Positions 26,678 to 36,429 of a DNA stretch of 64,000 bases are shown piece after piece. This DNA is from Thermoanaerobaculia bacterium (lineage in GTDB: Bacteria > Acidobacteriota > Thermoanaerobaculia > Multivoradales > J023). Under the pieces are notes generated by a model, which saw only the letters and a list, made by a program, of their open reading frames with translations, made no database searches and was not told where the DNA came from. The DNA lies in assembly GCA_030431255.1 (NCBI GenBank), contig JAUIJL010000002.1, forward strand, positions 682,001-746,000. The letters run 5' to 3'. Numbering within the stretch: the stretch's first letter is position 1; every line of letters begins with the position of its first letter. The position numbers were made by a program, and so were the translations under genes.

Positions 26678-28636
26678 ATGACATCTGCATCTCAGTCGCC
26701 CCCGGAGCCCGCGCTTGCGGACCCCCACGAAACCCTTGCCCGGGTCTTCGGTTTCGAGGCGTTTCGACCCGGTCAGGAACCGGTGATCCGCTCGCTGCTG
26801 GAAGGCCACTCGGCGGCGGCGGTCTTCCCGACCGGCGGCGGTAAATCCCTCTGCTATCAATTGCCGGCCCTACACTTCCCCGGGCTGACCCTGGTCGTCT
26901 CCCCCCTCATCGCCTTGATGAAGGATCAGATCGATCAATTGACCCAACGGGGAGTCTCGGCGGCTCGGCTCGATTCGTCCCTCACGTTTCAGGAAAACAA
27001 AGAGGTGATGGCGGGCATCCGCTCCGGTGCCCTGAAGCTGCTCTACGTCGCACCTGAGCGATTTTCCAACGAGCGCTTCCGGGAGACCTTGAGCCAACAG
27101 CGCATCTCTCTCATGGCGGTGGATGAGGCCCATTGCATTTCGGAGTGGGGTCACAATTTTCGTCCCGACTATTTGAAGCTCTCCGGATACGCCCGGATGT
27201 GCCGCGCCGAGCGGGTCCTGGCATTGACCGCCACGGCGCCGGCGAAGGTCTTGGAAGACATCCAAGAAGGCTTCGAAATCGCGCCGGAGCACTCCGTGCG
27301 GACCGGTTTTTTTCGCCCCAACCTGGCACTCTTAGCCACCCCCGTGGAGCCGGCGAGACGGGATGAGGCCCTGGTGGAACGGCTCCGAGCCCGCGACCCC
27401 GGACCGACGATCGTCTATGTCACCCTGCAGCGCACGGCGGAGCAGATCGCCGATCTTCTGACCACCCAAGGCATCGCCGCCCAGCCTTATCACGCAGGGC
27501 TGAAACCCGAGGAACGGGCTCGAATTCAAGAGCGGTTCATGGCCTCCGAGCGCGGAGTCGTGGTGGCGACCATCGCCTTCGGAATGGGCATCGACAAATC
27601 GGATATTCGCTACGTCTATCACTACAACCTGCCGAAAAGCCTGGAAAACCTAGCCCAAGAAATCGGCCGCGCGGGACGAGACGGAGAGGATGCCGTCTGC
27701 GAGCAGCTGATTTGCAGCGAGGATTTGAACGTCATTCGGAATTTCGCCTGCGGCGACACGCCGACCCTGGGCGCCGTGGGCTCCTTTCTACGTCGGCTCT
27801 TCGGCTCCGACCAGGGCTCCGTGGATCTGAACCTGCACACCACCGGCTACGAGCACGATATTCGCCAGCTGGTGCTGCGGACCCTTTTGACCTATCTGGA
27901 GCTCGACGGGCTGATCGCTGGAGGCACTCCCTACTACGCCTCCTATAAATTCAAACCTCTGCAATCGTCGAGCGAGATTTTGGGCCACTTCAACGGCCCG
28001 CGGCGGCAGTTCCTACAAGGTCTCTTTCGCCAGGCGACGAAAGCCAAAACCTGGTTCACCATCGATCTCGATCGCAGCTCCGAGGTCTTGGGCGAGCCGC
28101 GCAAGCGGTTGGTCAGCGCCCTGGATTATTTGGCGGAGAAGGGTTGGCTGACGCTCAAACCGTCCGATGTCCGATTTCCCTACAAAATCCTTCAGCCCGA
28201 CGTCGACGTGTCCGATCTGACGAGCCGCCTGCACCAGCGCCTCTTAGACCTTGAGGCTCGAGAGCTGGCCCGCCTTCAGCAGGTGGTCGATTTGTCCACC
28301 ATTGAAGGCTGCCGCTGGGCCACCCTCTGCGCTCACTTCGGGGAGAATCTCGAGCAAGAATGCGACCATTGCAGCTGGTGCCTCGAAGGGGAAGCGGCCG
28401 CCCTCAAACCAGCCGAGATCCCGGAAGTCGAGCCCACGACGTGGGAAAACCTGCGGGCACTGGCCGGGGAGCATCCGCTGTTGGCCGATCCCAGAGCCGC
28501 GACCCGCTTTCTGGTGGGTTTGTCCTCACCCAAAGCCGGCCGGCTCCGACTGGGCAAGCATCCCCTCTTCGGATCCCTATCGACGATGCCTTTCCATCAG
28601 CTGTTGGAGCTCTGCGAGCAGAATTTGAAGCGCTGA
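26678..28636 (+). CDS. recQ: RecQ-family ATP-dependent DNA helicase
   Basis: 652 residues. Helicase motifs in order: RPGQEPVIRSLLEGHSAAAV (motif 0), FPTGGGKSLCYQLPA (Walker A), VSPLIALMKDQIDQL, DEAHCISEWGHNFRPDY (Walker B plus RecQ aromatic-rich loop), LTATAPAKV and the C-terminal motifs IAFGMGIDKSDIRYVYHYN and QEIGRAGRDG. A zinc-binding RecQ-Ct region ends with ECDHCSWC, preceded by Cys in EGCRWATLCAHF. The last 90 residues do not show an obvious HRDC domain. It unwinds DNA 3' to 5' in recombination and repair (family knowledge). The ATG is 18 bp after the PEPC-like gene and has no strong ribosome site. Confidence 0.9.
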   Translation: MTSASQSPPEPALADPHETLARVFGFEAFRPGQEPVIRSLLEGHSAAAVFPTGGGKSLCYQLPALHFPGLTLVVSPLIALMKDQIDQLTQRGVSAARLDSSLTFQENKEVMAGIRSGALKLLYVAPERFSNERFRETLSQQRISLMAVDEAHCISEWGHNFRPDYLKLSGYARMCRAERVLALTATAPAKVLEDIQEGFEIAPEHSVRTGFFRPNLALLATPVEPARRDEALVERLRARDPGPTIVYVTLQRTAEQIADLLTTQGIAAQPYHAGLKPEERARIQERFMASERGVVVATIAFGMGIDKSDIRYVYHYNLPKSLENLAQEIGRAGRDGEDAVCEQLICSEDLNVIRNFACGDTPTLGAVGSFLRRLFGSDQGSVDLNLHTTGYEHDIRQLVLRTLLTYLELDGLIAGGTPYYASYKFKPLQSSSEILGHFNGPRRQFLQGLFRQATKAKTWFTIDLDRSSEVLGEPRKRLVSALDYLAEKGWLTLKPSDVRFPYKILQPDVDVSDLTSRLHQRLLDLEARELARLQQVVDLSTIEGCRWATLCAHFGENLEQECDHCSWCLEGEAAALKPAEIPEVEPTTWENLRALAGEHPLLADPRAATRFLVGLSSPKAGRLRLGKHPLFGSLSTMPFHQLLELCEQNLKR

Positions 28637-28682
28637 GATCGCCGGGTCCGACTCGAGCCCGACGACGGCCTCACACGGTTCT

Positions 28683-30107
28683 TCAGAAAGTCATCTCGGC
28701 GAAGAACGGCCGATTGTGAAAGCGCTTCGGCCGATTCTTCACCCGCCAAGAGTGCACCACGATCTCAGAGCCGTACATCAGGGGCAGCAGCGGACGCTCT
28801 TGGTTGAGCACCTCGCCGATGCATCGAAGATTTCGAGAATCGGCATCCTGTCGGAAAGCCGCCAGGGCCTCGTCCATGGGCGGGTGAATCCAGCGGGATA
28901 AGTTCGCTCGGCTGAAGGCACCTTCGCGATGGTCCGGAATGGCGGCCGAGGAGAAGATCGCTTCGAAAAGGGTCACCAAGTCGGGTGTGTCCGGAATCCA
29001 TCCGGACAATGCCATATCGTAGTCGCCGTCGGCGGTCCGTTGGTAATAGTCGGCGATGTCCTTGGCCTGCTCGATCCTCACCTCCAGTCCCACCTGGGCG
29101 AGCTGAGCCGCCAGCACCTCGGCGGTCGGCACCGGATGGGGCATATACGGTCTGGCGGTAGGGATCACCAACATGCGCAAGGGAGTGCGCTTACGGTCCC
29201 CACCGGCCTCCGCCAGCATGCGTTGGGCTTCCTCCACGTCTTGACGCATGCCGTCGGGCAGCGTTCCCAAAGAGGCCGGGAGAAATCCCGTGGCCGCGAA
29301 CGCCAAAGGGCTGGTATACGAGCCGGCGGCCAGCTCGCGGCGATCGATGGCTTTGGAAACCGCTTGTCGGATCTCGGCGCTACGGAAGAAGGGCCTTTGG
29401 GTGTTGAAGTAGAGCATCGCGATCGAATCTCCCTGCCCCATCCATTTGTGCACACCGCGAACCGATCGCAAATCGTCTCTGGAAAGCCCGAGGGTGAAGT
29501 CCACCTCACCTCGGTTGATCGCTTCGATGAGACGGCTGGGTCGCCCCGCTGAATCCAGGGGATAGACCCGTAGATCGACCTGAGGAATCCGCGGCGGCCG
29601 CGGATGGTGTGGATTACGGACCAAGCGGTATTGGCTCTCGGAACGGGGGACGAGCACATAGGGACCGGTGCCTAGGAATTGGCCCCGTTTTTCCAGCACC
29701 ACCGCGCTCGTTTGATGGCTGAGCACCCAATCGAATCGGCTGCTCGGCCGTTTGAGATAGAAAAAGAGCCGATCCCCCTGAACGGCCACGTCCGCCTCCG
29801 CGGAAAAAAGGTGGGACCGTTCCAGCGAGCGTGCGACGTGGCGCGCGGTCAACACCGTGCCGTCGGAAAATCGAATACCCGGCCTCAACACCGCGGACCA
29901 GACTTTTTCGCTGCCGGTGCTGGTTTCCGCAGCCAGCGGGCCTTTGAACAGCAGGGGAAGGGTCTTGGTGCCTTCGGAGGAAGCGCCGAAAGGCGCTTGG
30001 AAGACTTGCCAATTGACCATGCTGTTGACGAAATCCGTCGCCGAGCGCGGATCGCTGTGCTTTATGTGGAGCGGCGTCAATATGCCGACGCGCAAGACGT
30101 CCGTCAC
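28683..30107 (-). CDS. Family 5 (oligopeptide-type) solute-binding protein without signal peptide
   Basis: 474 residues of the SBP_bac_5/OppA fold: VWSAVLRPGIRFSDGTVLTARHVARSLER near residue 70, VDFTLGLSRDDLRSV, AMLYFNTQRPFFRSAEIRQAVSKAIDR and AAQLAQVGLEVRIEQAKDIADYYQRTADGDYDMALSGWIPD. These are family signatures. The GTG start at 30107 has GAGGA 6-7 bases upstream, and the protein begins MTDVLRVGIL with no hydrophobic leader or lipobox. Export would need an unseen N-terminus, so it may act in the cytoplasm. No permease or ATPase gene is adjacent. Its ligand is unknown. Confidence 0.82.
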   Translation of the reverse strand: MTDVLRVGILTPLHIKHSDPRSATDFVNSMVNWQVFQAPFGASSEGTKTLPLLFKGPLAAETSTGSEKVWSAVLRPGIRFSDGTVLTARHVARSLERSHLFSAEADVAVQGDRLFFYLKRPSSRFDWVLSHQTSAVVLEKRGQFLGTGPYVLVPRSESQYRLVRNPHHPRPPRIPQVDLRVYPLDSAGRPSRLIEAINRGEVDFTLGLSRDDLRSVRGVHKWMGQGDSIAMLYFNTQRPFFRSAEIRQAVSKAIDRRELAAGSYTSPLAFAATGFLPASLGTLPDGMRQDVEEAQRMLAEAGGDRKRTPLRMLVIPTARPYMPHPVPTAEVLAAQLAQVGLEVRIEQAKDIADYYQRTADGDYDMALSGWIPDTPDLVTLFEAIFSSAAIPDHREGAFSRANLSRWIHPPMDEALAAFRQDADSRNLRCIGEVLNQERPLLPLMYGSEIVVHSWRVKNRPKRFHNRPFFAEMTF

Positions 30108-30278
30108 GGGGTTTCCTCGCCCTCATAAGGCCGTACATTGAAGTGACGCAAAGGAATTCGGCTGGAAAAAGGCTAGCAGACCCCCAATCTGCCATCAATG
30201 CCGGTAGACGCGACACCGAGCACAAAACTCGAAGGGCGAACGCGAACGTCTTCGTTTTTCGCCAAAGGGTTATTTGAT

Positions 30279-30358
30279 GCAGTCAAATTCATACAGTCAA
30301 ATTCATACAGTCAAATTCATACAGTCAAATTCATACAGTCAAGTTCATACAGTCAAAT
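30279..30358. repeat. 14-bp tandem repeat (about 5.7 copies)
   Basis: Units of ACAGTCAAATTCAT start at 30279, 30293, 30307, 30321, 30335 and 30349; the fifth has a G for A and the last is partial. The array is A/T-rich within a GC-rich genome and ends about 45 bp before the giant AsmA/YdbH-like gene, so copy number could affect its expression (inference). Confidence 0.95.
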
Positions 30359-30401
30359 AGCGTGCCCCGGTTCGTCGATGTTTCCGAGCTAAACTCACAG
30401 G

Positions 30402-33400
30402 GTGACTAGTCCCGTCTCCTCTCCGAGCCCTGCCGCAGAATTCCCGGGCAATCCCCCAGGGAAGGGCGTTGGGCGGTCGCGAATTCGGATGCTCATCGGC
30501 ATTTTCTCGGCATTTCTGGTGATGGTCGCCATAGCCGTGTATTTGATCCGTGATCTTCCTCGACGTCTCTTGGAGACCGAGCTCGGCCGTCAGCTGAACG
30601 CCACGGTCAGCCTCGACGGTTGGAAAATGGCCGGCCAGGACAGTTGGGAGCTCCACGGGCTCAAGGTCAAACCCCATCATTTGCCGGTGGGCATGGTGCT
30701 CGAAGCACCGGTGGTGAGAATCCAGGGTCGAGCCGAGGACATCGCCGACGGCAAGCTGCGCAGCCTCTTGTTCGAGAGCTCGATCTTGCGTCTCGAGCTA
30801 CCCCGAGCCGACGGGGCGAGCAGCCCTGAGACGGAGCAGACTTCCCAATCGCCCCTGATCGACGATTTGCGGATTCCAGGCATGAGCATTGTCCTCTGTG
30901 CGGAGCTGGTCGGTTTTGCCTGCAAGGAGCCCGTCAACGACTCACCCCTGGAGCTCGACGCCCATTTCCGCGAGATCGGACGTCAAGCCCAGGGGCGACT
31001 AGATTTGGTCGCGCAAGACCTCGACTTGGTCACAACGGGGGCCGAGCCTGAATCGCCCCAGATTCACAGCGAGCTCAAGGGCCTGCGCTTGAGCGCCGAG
31101 CTCGACCGAGGCGTTTGGACCCTCGGAGCTGACGCTGAAGAGCTGCGGGTTTCCACCTCGACGACGGATCTCCACCTCGCCGCCATCAGCTGGACAGGAA
31201 TCGCCGACGTCGCACACGGCCTTACTCCGATCACCCGGAACGCGTCCTTGGGCTCGGGACGGCTGAGCTCCGGCGAGCAGAGCGTGCAGCTCCCGGAGGT
31301 GCGTTGGCGAGCCATGGACGCCGCGGACCCACCGGGCTCAACCGCCGGCGGATCGTCCCTGCCTTTGAGACTCGCCATGGAGTCGGAGCTTTGGGAATCG
31401 GGCCTCATCACCTTGGACAGCCAGGGGCAAGAGAGCTCCCTAGCTCTCGACGTCACCGGCATGGAGCTAGGATCGCTGCTCCGCCGGATCACTGTTTCGC
31501 CAACGCAGACTGCTTCACCTCTCCAGAGCACCCCGCAGATTGAAGGTCGGGCGGATCTGAGTCTTCAGCTCGCCCAAAGCCCAGAGCAGCCCTTGGCGTG
31601 GGTGCTGGACCTCGAGGTGAGCCCGAGGGTCCTCAACCTCGAAACCCCTGAGCCCCTCAACCTACAATTTGCGACCGGTACATCGATCCGGCTCGGCGGG
31701 CGAGGCCAGGGGCTACCCGGCGACTCGCTTTCCGCGGTGATCGAGGGCACCGTCCAGCTGCCGGGCGTCATGTCGGCTCAGTCTGGTGTTGCCCCCCTGG
31801 ATTCCATCCCCAACGACGCTTGGCCCATAGGTTTGGACTGGCGCGCCGAGCTCGGAACCGAGCAGCTGCGGCTCGAGCATTGGAATCTGCGGAGCCGCTT
31901 GGCCACATGCTCGGGAAGCGGTGAGCTGGCATTGGGCTCCCCAGATCCAAAGGGCACCGGCAAATGGCAGTGCTCGGGAAAGCTGGTCCCCGCCCTCGCA
32001 GCCTTCGCCCCAACCCTGCCCAGACCGTCGGGCTCGGATGCTTGGAAAGCCCGGGGCCAGGCTCGGTGGCAGGGCCCGGATTGGGCGACCGACGGTCGAT
32101 TGGAGCTCTCCGCCGACTCCCTTTCCCCCGCCGACGGCGTGAGCGTCGCGGATCTCAGCTTGAAGTCGCGCTTTCGGATGAATCCCAAACGTCTGCATCT
32201 TTCCGAGACCGACCTGACCCTGGCCGTGGCAGGCCCCGGACCGTCCCCGCTGCGTGGCCACGCAAAGGGTGAGGTCACGGTATCCCTGGACGCGCCCATG
32301 GAGCGGCTGCGATGGGATGTTCAATCCGTCGAGCTGGCCCCGGGGTCGGATGGCGTCGAGCAGCCGCCCCTTGGGGTCCTGCGAACCAAGGGTGAGTCTC
32401 GGCCCGGCCGGCTCGACGCCACGGTGCACTTGGAAAGCCCGTCACCGGCACCGTGGTTGGAGTGGCTCGGCCCATGGCTACCCCAGGAAATCCGCACCTT
32501 GGACACCAAGGGCGAGCTTTCCTTTGAGGGACAGCTCAGCCAAGACCAAAACAGCTATTCCCTGACCGGACCGTGGCTCGGTCGCGGCCTGGGTTTTGCC
32601 ACCGAAGACGGCAGTCGAGTGATCGAAGGCTTGGACGTCGACAGTCAACTGTCCGCCCGCTGGTCCACGACGGAGGCGGTGGGACAAAAGCTCGACATCG
32701 AGCTCGAAGGGCAGGCCGGGGGCTTTTTGATGCTCTGGAAAACCCTCTTCTCCGACTTTTCGGACCTGAGCACCGGATTCACCCTCGGGGCCGACATGCA
32801 GGTCGCAGAAATTTCCGAGATCACCTCCGCGCCGATCACCATCGCCGCCGTGCTCCAGCCGTCCCAAGGCCCCCGGCTCGACCTGAGCGGGAGCATCCGG
32901 CCGGAGGACCGCTCCGGAAATTTCGACCTTCACCTCGATGCCCGAGACCTCAAATCCCTTCACAGCCATTTTCTGGTGCGATTGCAGGACGATCCGCCCA
33001 CCCTATCCGCACTCGATGGTGCCGCCGCCCTCGAGCTTCAAGGTTCCTTCCAAAATACAGCGGGCGGCTTGGAGGGGGATGTGCGCGGGTTGCTCCAATT
33101 GGAGCGTGCACGGGTCACCACCGAGTCCATGGATCTCCAGGGCATGGATCTGAACCTGCCGATCGATCTCAGAATGAGCCGATCCGGGGGCGACATCGTC
33201 TGGAGCGGCGGGCAGCGGCAGGGCTCGTTTCGCCTGGGTCGGTCGACCGTGGGCGAGCTCCAATTGCCGGTGATCGAGTCCGAGCTCGACGTCCGTGCCG
33301 ACAGTGTCATCCTCTCCCGTCCCCTGGAAATCAACTTATTGGGCGGCACCGTGGAGATGACCAAGCTGACCCTGCGCGATTTGGCCCAACCCGGCCGATT

Positions 33401-34115
33401 CGCCGAAACCGCCTTGAGCATGCGCGGGCTCAGCCTGGCCAAGATCACCGCGAATAGCGGCTTGCCGGTGCTCGAAGGGCAGCTCAACGGGGAGCTGCCC
33501 AAGGTCTCGATCGCGGGTCAGGTCTTGAAGGTCTCCGGTGGCGGCACCCTTCAGCTGCTCGGCGGTGAGGTGGCCATCCGCGACATTTCCGGCAGTGAGA
33601 TCTTCACCCCCTTCCCGGAGCTGCGCCTTTCGGCCGATATCCGCCGACTCAGCCTGGAACGGCTCACCGAAACTTTCGATTTCGGCCGGGTGACGGGTTT
33701 GATCTCGGGCCAAATCGACGATTGCGAGCTCTTCCGAGGTGTGCCCACCGCTTTTCGCGCTTCGTTTCACACCGTGCCGGAGCAAGGCGTGAAACAAACG
33801 GTGGACGTCAAAGCGGTCAAGAATCTGACCATCCTCGGCACCGGCCAGGGAACCAACATCTTCGACCAAGGCATCCAGCGCTTCTTGAGCAGCTATCGCT
33901 ACTCCGCCCTCGGCGTCGACGTCACCCTCAGGAACGACGTCCTATTGCTCAAGGGACTGGAGCGGCGGGGCGAGAAGGAGCTCTTCCTCAAGGGCGGATT
34001 CCCGTTCGGCATCGACATCGTCAACGCCCGGCCGGGTCAAACCGTCTCCTTCCAAACCATGGTCGGCCGGCTGAAATCCCTCGACTTCGACCGGGCGACA
34101 TTCGGTGGCAAATAG
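30402..34115 (+). CDS. AsmA/YdbH-like giant intermembrane envelope protein
   Basis: 1237 residues. One N-terminal membrane helix (MLIGIFSAFLVMVAIAVYLI, residues about 30-50) is followed by over 1100 residues of repetitive beta-strand-rich sequence facing the periplasm. The C-terminal portion is the most conserved: VKNLTILGTGQGTNIFDQGI, FLSSYRYSALGVDVTLRNDV and LFLKGGFPFGIDIVNARPGQ. It resembles YdbH/AsmA-family proteins, which form grooved bridges carrying phospholipid between the inner and outer membranes. The GTG at 30402 gives the longest frame but has no clear ribosome site; ATG at 30489 is an alternative. It is convergent with rlmKL, 7 bp apart. Confidence 0.78.
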   Translation: MTSPVSSPSPAAEFPGNPPGKGVGRSRIRMLIGIFSAFLVMVAIAVYLIRDLPRRLLETELGRQLNATVSLDGWKMAGQDSWELHGLKVKPHHLPVGMVLEAPVVRIQGRAEDIADGKLRSLLFESSILRLELPRADGASSPETEQTSQSPLIDDLRIPGMSIVLCAELVGFACKEPVNDSPLELDAHFREIGRQAQGRLDLVAQDLDLVTTGAEPESPQIHSELKGLRLSAELDRGVWTLGADAEELRVSTSTTDLHLAAISWTGIADVAHGLTPITRNASLGSGRLSSGEQSVQLPEVRWRAMDAADPPGSTAGGSSLPLRLAMESELWESGLITLDSQGQESSLALDVTGMELGSLLRRITVSPTQTASPLQSTPQIEGRADLSLQLAQSPEQPLAWVLDLEVSPRVLNLETPEPLNLQFATGTSIRLGGRGQGLPGDSLSAVIEGTVQLPGVMSAQSGVAPLDSIPNDAWPIGLDWRAELGTEQLRLEHWNLRSRLATCSGSGELALGSPDPKGTGKWQCSGKLVPALAAFAPTLPRPSGSDAWKARGQARWQGPDWATDGRLELSADSLSPADGVSVADLSLKSRFRMNPKRLHLSETDLTLAVAGPGPSPLRGHAKGEVTVSLDAPMERLRWDVQSVELAPGSDGVEQPPLGVLRTKGESRPGRLDATVHLESPSPAPWLEWLGPWLPQEIRTLDTKGELSFEGQLSQDQNSYSLTGPWLGRGLGFATEDGSRVIEGLDVDSQLSARWSTTEAVGQKLDIELEGQAGGFLMLWKTLFSDFSDLSTGFTLGADMQVAEISEITSAPITIAAVLQPSQGPRLDLSGSIRPEDRSGNFDLHLDARDLKSLHSHFLVRLQDDPPTLSALDGAAALELQGSFQNTAGGLEGDVRGLLQLERARVTTESMDLQGMDLNLPIDLRMSRSGGDIVWSGGQRQGSFRLGRSTVGELQLPVIESELDVRADSVILSRPLEINLLGGTVEMTKLTLRDLAQPGRFAETALSMRGLSLAKITANSGLPVLEGQLNGELPKVSIAGQVLKVSGGGTLQLLGGEVAIRDISGSEIFTPFPELRLSADIRRLSLERLTETFDFGRVTGLISGQIDDCELFRGVPTAFRASFHTVPEQGVKQTVDVKAVKNLTILGTGQGTNIFDQGIQRFLSSYRYSALGVDVTLRNDVLLLKGLERRGEKELFLKGGFPFGIDIVNARPGQTVSFQTMVGRLKSLDFDRATFGGK

Positions 34116-34122
34116 ATGGAAC

Positions 34123-36396
34123 CTATCTAGGAGAGAGTGACCAGGCCTTGAGCCGGGGGCGATTGGCGAAGTCGAGGGGCGTGACGGCTTCGGTGATGTT
34201 TTCCACGCGCCACGGCCCGAGGGCGGATCGATCGAGCTCGAAGTCCCTCAAGTTGGTGGTGAAGAGAATCTCTCCCCCGGGAGCGGTCAGGTCTCGAATC
34301 CGCTTCAGCATCCACACGTGATCCCGTTGGATGTCGAATTCCTTGCGCATGCCTTTGGAACGAGAATAGGACGGCGGCGCCACGAAAATCAGCGGATAGC
34401 GCTTGCGGTCGCCACCCCGCTCCAGCCATTGGAGCACATCCGCCCGGTGGAAGTCGTAGCGTTCCGGGTCGAAACCGTTGAGCTTGAAATTTCGTCGCCC
34501 CCAGGCCAAATAGGTGTTGGAGAGATCCACGCTGGTGATGGCGCGGGCACCCCCGGCTGCCGCCGCCACCGAGGCGGCGCAGGAGTAGGCGAATAGATTG
34601 AGGAAGGCCTGCCCCGAGCTACGCTCGCGAATCCGTCGACGCAAGAGACGATCGTCGAGAAAAAGGCCGGTGTCCAAATAGTCCTCGAGATTGACCCAGA
34701 ATTTCAGATCTCCCTCGGTGACCACCCGCTCCTCACGCCGATCGTCCCGTCGCTCGTGTTGCTGCCCAGGGGCTTGTTTCTTGCGCACCCGCAACACCAC
34801 GTCTTCCGGGGAGACCCCCAAGGCCTCGGGAATCACCTGCACGGCGTCGCGCAAACGCTGCTCGGCGTCCACCGCCGACACCTTTTTGGGCCGGTAATAC
34901 TCCTCCACCCGCACCCCGCCGTCGTACCAATCCACGGACAGATTGAATTGGCGCATGTCGCAGTCGTAGAGTCGATAGCAAGTGAGCCCCTCCCGTTTGA
35001 TCCACTTCCCGAGCTTGCGACGATTCTTTTGCAGCTTGCGGGCGAAGGCTTCGGCGTCGGTGCTCGGTTTACGCCAACCGGGTTTGCTGCCCAGTGTCGC
35101 CGGTCGATCTGAAATGGGAATCTCCAACAGGCGGCACTCGATGGGCCCGTTGAACAGAGGGATGCGCGACGCCGGGCGCAAGCCGATCCGCTTCGCCAGG
35201 GAGGGCTCGCCGCAAAGCACCCAGGCAGTCCACGACGGAAACCGTTGTTTCAAGACATCGCCCAGGAGCTCGTACAGGGGCAAGAGCTCGGCGGGATCCC
35301 CCAATCGAGCACCGTAGGGTGGGTTGGTCACCATCAAGCCGGCGTCGGCCCAGGGTGGATCCACATCCCGAAGCTCCAGCCTTTCCAAACGCACGAACGC
35401 ATCGACCCGGGCCCGTTGCAAGTTGCGTCGGGCGGCTTGCAGAGAGCCGGCGGAGGCATCGGAGCCGGCGATGCGAAGCCCGGATCCCAGGTCCCGGCGG
35501 CCCGCCCCCGCCCGATCCTCCGCTTCCAACAGCAGGGAGCGCCACAAACGGGGATCGTGCTGCAACCAGCCTTCGGCGCCCATCCCCTCCCGCAGCAGAC
35601 CGGGAGCCACGTCCAAGGCCATCCACGCCGCTTCCACCAGCAAGGTGGCGGAGCCGCAGAAAGGGTCGTAGAGGGGCAGCTCCGTGGCTTTCTCATGCCA
35701 ACCGCTCAAGCGCAACACGGCCGCCGCCAGATTCTCCTTCAGAGGAGCCTGCGCGCCCGCCCGCTGAATGCCGCGACGGTGCAGCCCTCGGCCGGCCAGA
35801 TCGAGGCTGATCGTGACCTGAGGACCGGCCAAGTGCACATGGATTCGAACGTCGGGCCGCTCGGTATCCACATTCGGCCGCTCACCCCGGCGCTCACGGA
35901 TTTGATCGACCACCGCATCTTTGGTTTTTAGAATCACGAAGTGGGGCGGTCCGGCCGGGGCGTTGCGCCCCGCGGCCTCGACCGCCAAGGTTCGATCTGG
36001 GCCGAGATGCTCGGTCCAACGGACCTTGCGAACCCCTTCGTAGAGCTGCTCGGCGGACGTGGCCTCGAATCGCACCAAGGGTTTCAGCACCCGAGTCGCG
36101 GTCCGCGACCACAGGCACACCCGATACGCGGCCTCCACATCGCCCCTGAAACCCACCACCCCGCGTCCAGCCTCGACCCCGGCCATGCCGAGCTCCCGCA
36201 GCTCGTCGGCGAGAACCTGCTCCACGCCCTTGGGCACGGTGGCAAAGAAGTCCGAGCTCAGCGGCTCCAACCCGCGCCCGGCCAGGCTCGGCTGCCCGTG
36301 GGAGCCGCGAGCGCGAGGCGCTGGGGCCTCGGAGACTGGGGTATGGGAAGCCTTGCGGCTCGGGCGGCGTCGGTCGGAGCGGGGTGTTTTCTTCAT
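34123..36396 (-). CDS. rlmKL: Bifunctional 23S rRNA (guanine) methyltransferase RlmKL
   Basis: 757 residues. A basic N-terminal tail leads into a THUMP domain (ADELRELGMAGVEAGRGVVGF...). The RlmL methyltransferase follows (YDPFCGSATLLVEAAWMALD; catalytic motif MVTNPPYGARLGD). The RlmK half has LNLFAYSCAASVAAAAGGAR as its SAM motif and FVAPPSYSRSKGM. In E. coli the fused enzyme makes m2G2445 and m7G2069 in 23S rRNA. The length exceeds the E. coli protein by about 50 residues at the N-terminus. I start at ATG 36396, with AGGA about 10 bases upstream; a GTG at 36405 would sit too close to it. Palindromic repeats lie directly upstream. Confidence 0.92.
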   Translation of the reverse strand: MKKTPRSDRRRPSRKASHTPVSEAPAPRARGSHGQPSLAGRGLEPLSSDFFATVPKGVEQVLADELRELGMAGVEAGRGVVGFRGDVEAAYRVCLWSRTATRVLKPLVRFEATSAEQLYEGVRKVRWTEHLGPDRTLAVEAAGRNAPAGPPHFVILKTKDAVVDQIRERRGERPNVDTERPDVRIHVHLAGPQVTISLDLAGRGLHRRGIQRAGAQAPLKENLAAAVLRLSGWHEKATELPLYDPFCGSATLLVEAAWMALDVAPGLLREGMGAEGWLQHDPRLWRSLLLEAEDRAGAGRRDLGSGLRIAGSDASAGSLQAARRNLQRARVDAFVRLERLELRDVDPPWADAGLMVTNPPYGARLGDPAELLPLYELLGDVLKQRFPSWTAWVLCGEPSLAKRIGLRPASRIPLFNGPIECRLLEIPISDRPATLGSKPGWRKPSTDAEAFARKLQKNRRKLGKWIKREGLTCYRLYDCDMRQFNLSVDWYDGGVRVEEYYRPKKVSAVDAEQRLRDAVQVIPEALGVSPEDVVLRVRKKQAPGQQHERRDDRREERVVTEGDLKFWVNLEDYLDTGLFLDDRLLRRRIRERSSGQAFLNLFAYSCAASVAAAAGGARAITSVDLSNTYLAWGRRNFKLNGFDPERYDFHRADVLQWLERGGDRKRYPLIFVAPPSYSRSKGMRKEFDIQRDHVWMLKRIRDLTAPGGEILFTTNLRDFELDRSALGPWRVENITEAVTPLDFANRPRLKAWSLSPR

Positions 36397-36429
36397 GGCC
36401 GCCACATCCTAGCGGTTTTCCCGCAGCCC

